From: Candidatus Omnitrophota bacterium
Lineage (GTDB): Bacteria; Omnitrophota; Koll11; Zapsychrales; Aceulaceae
Assembly: GCA_029931885.1 (NCBI GenBank)
Contig: JAOZRJ010000075.1
Coordinates: forward strand, 740-7,315
DNA length: 6,576 nucleotides
Direction of reading: 5' to 3'
The translations under genes and the position numbers were made by a program. The notes below the pieces were generated by a model that worked only from the letters and a program-made list of their open reading frames with translations, was not told the DNA's origin and did no database searches. Positions 1 to 3,983 of this stretch are shown piece after piece. Positions within the stretch are counted from its first letter, which is position 1; each line of letters starts with the position of its first letter.

Positions 1-344
1 ACGAAAACCAAACCAATACCCAAAACAATACTTAAAAATACATTCCAAAACAAAAACCAATATTCTCCATTTCGAAATAAGCTAAAATTTTCAAGTGAAA
101 ATGTAGAAAATGTTGTAAACGATCCCAATATTCCTATAAAAAGAAACAATCTCATATTCTGCGAAACAACGTTAACTTCAAAAAATCCCCATAAAAATCC
201 GATAACAAACGATCCTATTAAATTAATAACAAGAGTTCCCCAGAAAAAAGTATTTACAAAATAAGAAGATGACAAGCCTAGCGCCACATAGCGTAAAACC
301 GCGCCAATAGCACCGCCAGTCGCAACGTAAAAAAACTTCATCAT
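1..344 (-). CDS. crcB: CrcB/Fluc fluoride ion channel, 3' end cut by window edge
   Basis: Translating from the ATG at 344 gives 114 residues with no stop before the left edge. CrcB proteins are usually about 115-130 residues, so only the tail is missing. Seen: GGAIGAVLRY at residues 10-19, whose Arg18 is the conserved TM1 arginine; GTLVINLIGSF at 36-46, with the pore asparagine Asn41; and GILGSFTTFSTFSLE at 71-85, the family signature holding the Phe-box residues Phe79 and Phe82 and the TM3-break segment that binds the structural Na+. Four hydrophobic segments are apparent, the last running off the window. Known of the family: dual-topology dimers in the inner membrane that export toxic fluoride passively. 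The start is supported by AAGGAAGGG at 355-363. The gene begins 46 bp after the deaD stop with no visible terminator, so co-transcription is plausible. I see no fluoride riboswitch in front of it. The match is clear from motifs alone. Confidence 0.93.
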   Translation of the reverse strand, partial: MMKFFYVATGGAIGAVLRYVALGLSSSYFVNTFFWGTLVINLIGSFVIGFLWGFFEVNVVSQNMRLFLFIGILGSFTTFSTFSLENFSLFRNGEYWFLFWNVFLSIVLGIGLVF

Positions 345-390
345 AACTAATCATCCCTTCCTTATAATAAAACCCGACACTCCAGCTCTT

Positions 391-1971
391 CTATTTCTTC
401 TTTTTTGCTTTCACAAAAACTAATCCACCAGACCTTCCCTGATTCTTACCTCTTCTAAAAAAGGACAACACAATCTCCGCCTCATGAAATGGAAGCGTAA
501 TAAAAGAAAATTTCTCAAGAATCTGCACATCCCTAATCTTTTCAGGAGATATCTTACATCTTTCATTAATAATGCTAATCAATTTTTTATTAGTAAATCC
601 GTTTGCTTTCCCACGAGGAACAAAAAGTCGAGTCTTACCCTTCATATCCACAACAGCATCTTCAATCTCAGTATAATTATTCACATCTAAATCATCCTGA
701 AAAGAATGCTGAAGTAACGCAGCCAAAATATCTTCCGGAGTATTATCTTTCAAAAGTTCCACGGACATTTCACGATATTTATCCAAAGGCGATGTTTGAA
801 TAATATTCTCAAGCTTAGCTTTAATCCTCAACTTTTTAGTCTTAATAACATCTTTGACCTTCGGCAAGTTAGCTTTCTTAATATTAGCCTTCGTCTTTCT
901 ACTAATAACATGAAGCATACGATATTCCGACGGAGTGACAAACGTAACAGCGATCCCTCCTTTACCAGCACGGCCAGTTCGCCCAATGCGATGAACATAG
1001 GCCTCTGGATCATGAGGGATAGCGTAATTAATTACATGCGTAAGATCGCTAACATCAATTCCTCTCGCAGCAACATCTGTCGCAACTAAAACAGTAACTG
1101 TTTTTTTCTTAAATTTCTTAAGAATCTTTTCTCTTAAGTCCTGAGACATATCACCATGCAACGAATCAGCATCGTATCCTCTTTCTTTAAGATGCTGAGA
1201 AACTGTATCAGCGTCAACTCTTGTCTTACAAAAAACAAGACCATAAAATTCTTCCTCTATGTCAATAATCCTGCAAAGTGCCTCAAACTTATCATTTCTC
1301 TTAACTTCAAAATAAATCTGATCAACAATGCTAACCGTCATTTGTGCCTTCTTAACCCTTATCACATCGTAGTCAGGCATATAAGTTCTTGCAATCCTCA
1401 AAATCTCATCCGGCATTGTTGCCGAAAACAACATAGTCCTTTTATTAGCAGGAGTCTGCTCCAAAATAGTACCAACGTCTTCTAAAAATCCCATATTTAA
1501 CATCTCATCTGCCTCATCTAAAACAAGATAAGAAATATTCTTTATTTTCAGCGTACCACGCTTTAAGTGATCTAAAACACGTCCAGGAGTTCCTACAACG
1601 ATATCAACGCCCTTCTTTAACTGACGCAATTGCAAAGAAATCGATTGGCCGCCGTAGATTGGAACAATATTAAATCTTCGCTTTCCCTTTAATGAATGAA
1701 TCTCCTCTGCAACCTGAATTGCCAACTCGCGAGTAGGAGTGAGGATAATTGCCTGAACATTATGTGATTTCTCAGAAATTCTCTCGAGTATTGGAATCCC
1801 AAAAGCAGCTGTCTTTCCTGTGCCAGTTTGTGCCTGTGCTATAATATCCCTATCACCCAAAAGTAGAGCAGGAATGCTTTTTTCTTGAATTGGTGTCGGA
1901 GCTTCAAATCCTTTTTTCTCTAAAACGCTGAGCATCTCAGCTGATAACCCTAACTTCTTAAATATTTCCAT
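391..1971 (-). CDS. deaD: DEAD-box RNA helicase, DeaD/CsdA type with DbpA-like RNA-binding domain
   Basis: 526 residues; ATP-dependent RNA unwinding in the cytoplasm. Core motifs are complete: Q motif (Phe4, GFEAPTPIQ 21-29), motif I AQTGTGKT 47-54, PTREL 79-83, GG 107-108, TPGR 128-131, DEAD 152-155, SAT 183-185, motif IV VFCKT 246-250, motif V ATDVAARGIDV 297-307, motif VI HRIGRTGRAG 327-336. Residues ~360-440 are a charged helical stretch matching the CsdA dimerisation region. Residues ~446-520 (TRLFVPRGKANGFT onward) look like a DbpA-type RNA-binding domain, and the chain ends in a lysine-rich tail, KAKKKK. It is shorter than E. coli DeaD (629 residues), mainly because the long basic C-terminal extension is missing. 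Family members act in 50S ribosome assembly, mRNA decay and translation at low temperature. The ATG at 1971 is preceded by GAGGAAAG (1973-1980), so the start is good. A 20-codon ORF may precede it and crcB follows. DbpA itself is less likely given the dimerisation region. Confidence 0.95.
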   Translation of the reverse strand: MEIFKKLGLSAEMLSVLEKKGFEAPTPIQEKSIPALLLGDRDIIAQAQTGTGKTAAFGIPILERISEKSHNVQAIILTPTRELAIQVAEEIHSLKGKRRFNIVPIYGGQSISLQLRQLKKGVDIVVGTPGRVLDHLKRGTLKIKNISYLVLDEADEMLNMGFLEDVGTILEQTPANKRTMLFSATMPDEILRIARTYMPDYDVIRVKKAQMTVSIVDQIYFEVKRNDKFEALCRIIDIEEEFYGLVFCKTRVDADTVSQHLKERGYDADSLHGDMSQDLREKILKKFKKKTVTVLVATDVAARGIDVSDLTHVINYAIPHDPEAYVHRIGRTGRAGKGGIAVTFVTPSEYRMLHVISRKTKANIKKANLPKVKDVIKTKKLRIKAKLENIIQTSPLDKYREMSVELLKDNTPEDILAALLQHSFQDDLDVNNYTEIEDAVVDMKGKTRLFVPRGKANGFTNKKLISIINERCKISPEKIRDVQILEKFSFITLPFHEAEIVLSFFRRGKNQGRSGGLVFVKAKKKK

Positions 1972-1990
1972 TCTTTCCTCAATAATCTTA

Positions 1991-2053
1991 TTATTCGTTT
2001 TTAATCGACAAGACTCTTCTTTTATCCCCTATCTCTAAAATAATTTCTTCCAT
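1991..2053 (-). CDS. Possible 20-codon leader ORF upstream of deaD
   Basis: The 165-bp gap before deaD contains ATG at 2053 followed by 19 sense codons and TAA at 1991, encoding MEEIILEIGDKRRVLSIKNE. A purine-rich AGAGAG lies just upstream at an acceptable spacing for a ribosome binding site, and the stop falls 19 bp before the deaD ATG. I do not recognise the peptide; it is charged and has no membrane segment. If translated it could couple translation into deaD or act as a regulatory leader. ORFs of this length arise often by chance in AT-rich DNA, so this is a candidate only. Conservation of the reading frame in relatives would decide. Confidence 0.25.
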   Translation of the reverse strand: MEEIILEIGDKRRVLSIKNE

Positions 2054-2136
2054 TTTACTCTCTGTTAAGAAAATAGCAAGCTTCAAGAATTAAAGAAACT
2101 TAATACATTATTTATAAATATTCCGTTGGGTGTCTT

Positions 2137-2484
2137 TTACTCAATTATTCTTTTTACCCTAGGATCGCTCCTTAAATCTTGAAATCTAGGATCTGCAAGA
2201 AATTCATCAACATCATTGCTCGTAACAGCTTTATAAAATTCAGGATCAAGCAACAATTCAGTAAGGTTTTCTTCTTGCGCGATGTCTTGAATATCAGACA
2301 TTATAGAGGGGTCGTTTAAAGCTTTTTCTACAAAACCATCCATCTTGCTTGGAGTACCTTCTTCTTTATAAAAAGAAGCATCTTGCGTCTCTGAATAATC
2401 ATCTACATAAGTGATGTCTCGAGACTCTATATAAAACATTATTAAAAATAAAAAAACAAAAAATATAATTAAAATCTTTTTCAT
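2137..2484 (-). CDS. Hypothetical membrane-anchored protein with four Asp-Pro motifs (STI1/DP-like)
   Basis: 115 residues, not recognised as a named family. Residues 1-18 (MKKILIIFFVFLFLIMFY) are two lysines followed by a strongly hydrophobic stretch: a signal anchor or signal peptide. There is no lipobox cysteine and no obvious AXA cleavage site, so I infer the rest is anchored and faces the periplasm. Residues 20-57 are acidic and polar. Residues 57-115 hold Asp-Pro pairs at 58, 80, 98 and 107 within helical stretches (DPSIMSDIQ, DPEFYKAV, DPRFQDLRSDPRVKRII). This pattern resembles the DP/STI1 helical repeats of HOP-type cochaperones and of some uncharacterised bacterial envelope proteins; the likeness is by eye only. 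The ATG at 2484 lacks a clear Shine-Dalgarno sequence (AAGAATAATAG upstream), so initiation may be weak. It sits between two helicase genes with 148-bp and 165-bp gaps and no clear operon link. The protein is probably real; its function is unknown. Confidence 0.75.
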   Translation of the reverse strand: MKKILIIFFVFLFLIMFYIESRDITYVDDYSETQDASFYKEEGTPSKMDGFVEKALNDPSIMSDIQDIAQEENLTELLLDPEFYKAVTSNDVDEFLADPRFQDLRSDPRVKRIIE

Positions 2485-2529
2485 AAGTGTCTATTATTCT
2501 TAAGAAAGAATTAATACAAAACGTTATTA

Positions 2530-2558
2530 ATCATAAAATAAACAATTTTTGCCATGAA
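2530..2558 (-). promoter_or_regulatory. Weak candidate promoter for the DP-motif protein
   Basis: Read on the minus strand, TTCATG (2553-2558) and TATGAT (2530-2535) are separated by 17 bp. The -10 matches the sigma70 consensus at 5 of 6 positions, the -35 at only 3 of 6. Transcription would start about 40 bp before the ATG at 2484. The region is AT-rich, so a chance match is quite possible. Confidence 0.22.
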
Positions 2559-2588
2559 GCCTACTTTTTTTAAGGAAGCTAAGCCTAC
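2557..2588. repeat. 8-bp direct repeat AAGCCTAC, copies 24 bp apart
   Basis: AAGCCTAC occurs at 2557-2564 and again at 2581-2588 on the plus strand (GTAGGCTT on the transcribed minus strand), with a T-run and AAGGAAGCT between the copies. It lies upstream of the DP-motif protein gene and just beyond the weak -35 candidate, so it could be a two-site operator. With only two short copies, coincidence is possible. Confidence 0.3.
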
Positions 2589-2606
2589 AATCAAAATCAA
2601 TATAGC

Positions 2607-2626
2607 AATCTTTTAACTAAAAGATT
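2607..2626 (-). terminator. Small AT-rich hairpin after the rhlE stop, weak terminator candidate
   Basis: AATCTTTT, loop AGTT, AAAAGATT forms a perfect 8-bp stem starting 6 bp after the rhlE stop codon. The stem has only one G-C pair, and the following sequence (GCTATATTGATTTTG) is not a clean U-tract, so as an intrinsic terminator it would be poor. It may instead stabilise the 3' end of the transcript, or be chance in AT-rich DNA. Confidence 0.3.
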
Positions 2627-2632
2627 TAAAAA

Positions 2633-3883
2633 TTATCTACGTTTCGGGCGATAATTAATAAATGTTCTACGTCGTCCCCTTACATTATGAGAACTAAATA
2701 CATTCTTTGGCTTATCAAATTGTTCCGCAGGGCTACCCGGGTGAGATGAAACCGGAAGCGTTGCTTTTAACAACCTCTCGATATTTTGAACATCTCTTCT
2801 TTGATCAGGCGTAGCAAATGAAACTGCATGACCAGCTTTTCCAGCGCGGCCAGTGCGTCCAATTCTGTGAATATAATTATCCGCATCTTCAGGCAAATCA
2901 TAATTAACTACCAATTCAATTCCAACAACATCAATTCCTCGGGCAGCAATATCAGTTGCAGCCAAAATACGATACCGTCCATTACGAAATCCTTCCAATG
3001 CCTCTCTGCGCTGAGATAAAGAACGATCCGAGTGAATCTCCGCAGCCTTATGTCCCAAGCCTCGAATTGCACGAGCTATTTTCTTAGTTCCAATCTTTGT
3101 ACGGCAAAACAACAAAACAGATCCCCTGTATTGACGCAACAGTTTCTCTAAAATGTCTAATTTCTTTTCTCTGCGAACAATAAATAATTCATGCGACACA
3201 TCCTCAGCCGAAGTTCCAGGAGGAGCAATCTCGACCTGAACCGGAGACTTCATATAAGCTGTAGCAATACGAACAATAGTCGACGGCATCGTCGCCGAAA
3301 AAAGCATTGTCTGGCGTTTAGGCGATAAAACTTTTAATATTCTCTCAATTTGCGGAGCAAACCCCATATCAAGCATACGGTCAGCCTCATCCAAAACCAA
3401 AATACTAGCTTTATTTAAATGAACCTTACGTTGCTGCATCAAATCTATTAGGCGTCCCGGAGTTGCAATGAGGACTTTCGGATTCAGATTCAATGCCTTT
3501 ATCTGAACATTAATCGAGGCACCACCAATCAATACCGCTGATTTCATTTTAAACGGACGCGCAATCTTAGCAATACTTTCTTCCACTTGTAACGCTAATT
3601 CTCGAGTGGGAACTAAAATTAGCGCAGAAGAATTACTTTGGGCGAGATTCTGAACAATTGGAATGGCAAAAGCCATCGTCTTGCCTGTTCCTGTCTGTGC
3701 GATACCGATAAAGTCTTTATTCTCTAATGCAATCGGTATAGCTTTATGCTGTATAGGTGTTGCGTTCTTAAATCCCAAACGAATAATCGTTTCTATTATT
3801 TTCGGAGCAATACCTAGCCCATAAAAACTGAGCGGTGACGTAGATCCTTGCATAGCGTCATTTTTATTAATTTTTTTATTCAT
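2633..3883 (-). CDS. rhlE: DEAD-box RNA helicase, RhlE type
   Basis: 416 residues; ATP-dependent RNA helicase, cytoplasmic. All core motifs are present: Q motif (Phe20, GFKNATPIQ 37-45), motif I AQTGTGKT 62-69, PTREL 92-96, GG 120-121, TPGR 141-144, DEAD 165-168, SAT 196-198, motif IV LLFCRT 257-262, motif V ATDIAARGIDV 309-319, motif VI HRIGRTGRAG 339-348. The RecA2 segment IHSDRSLSQRREAL (283-296) and the long DRMLDMGF after motif II fit the RhlE branch. After the core there is only a ~45-residue tail ending in a basic patch (RGRRR, RPKRR) and no folded RNA-binding domain, again as in RhlE and unlike the neighbouring DeaD. RhlE proteins are linked to ribosome maturation and RNA degradation. 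AGGAG at 3893-3897, 9 bp before the ATG at 3883, supports that start over Met11. A sigma70-like promoter precedes it, so it is probably transcribed independently of the RND gene. The assignment to RhlE rather than RhlB or SrmB is by motif and architecture. Confidence 0.92.
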   Translation of the reverse strand: MNKKINKNDAMQGSTSPLSFYGLGIAPKIIETIIRLGFKNATPIQHKAIPIALENKDFIGIAQTGTGKTMAFAIPIVQNLAQSNSSALILVPTRELALQVEESIAKIARPFKMKSAVLIGGASINVQIKALNLNPKVLIATPGRLIDLMQQRKVHLNKASILVLDEADRMLDMGFAPQIERILKVLSPKRQTMLFSATMPSTIVRIATAYMKSPVQVEIAPPGTSAEDVSHELFIVRREKKLDILEKLLRQYRGSVLLFCRTKIGTKKIARAIRGLGHKAAEIHSDRSLSQRREALEGFRNGRYRILAATDIAARGIDVVGIELVVNYDLPEDADNYIHRIGRTGRAGKAGHAVSFATPDQRRDVQNIERLLKATLPVSSHPGSPAEQFDKPKNVFSSHNVRGRRRTFINYRPKRR

Positions 3884-3925
3884 TATCGAATACTCCTAAT
3901 TTATATTTTTCTAATAATTATAGTA

Positions 3926-3954
3926 AATATAACAACAACCATCATTGTTATCAA
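3926..3954 (-). promoter_or_regulatory. Sigma70-like promoter for rhlE
   Basis: On the minus strand, TTGATA (3949-3954) and TATATT (3926-3931) each match consensus at 5 of 6 positions and are exactly 17 bp apart. Transcription would start near 3919, giving a ~35-nt leader with AGGAG before the rhlE ATG. A perfect TATAAT also sits at 3917-3922, but without a suitable -35. The site is within the 100-bp gap after the RND gene, where I see no convincing terminator, so read-through from the pump gene may add to expression. Confidence 0.55.
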
Positions 3955-3983
3955 TACTAAAAAATCTTACAGCTAAAGAAACT

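Noticed and set aside
345..390. Fluoride riboswitch in front of crcB
   Set aside because: The gap is only 46 bp and I cannot find the conserved GG.GAUGG and pseudoknot elements; only a Shine-Dalgarno sequence is evident.
484..1485. Plus-strand open frames across the deaD region
   Set aside because: They are antisense to a strongly conserved helicase, show no recognisable protein features, and are explained by the low stop frequency opposite the deaD codons.
1972..2136. Sigma70 promoter for deaD in its upstream gap
   Set aside because: Several -10-like strings exist (TATAAA, TATTTT, TATTAA), but none has a credible -35 at 16-18 bp.
3955..3983. Intrinsic terminator after the RND gene
   Set aside because: There is a T6 run on the minus strand, but the preceding sequence (CTTTAGCTGTAAG) forms only about 3 base pairs, too weak to call.
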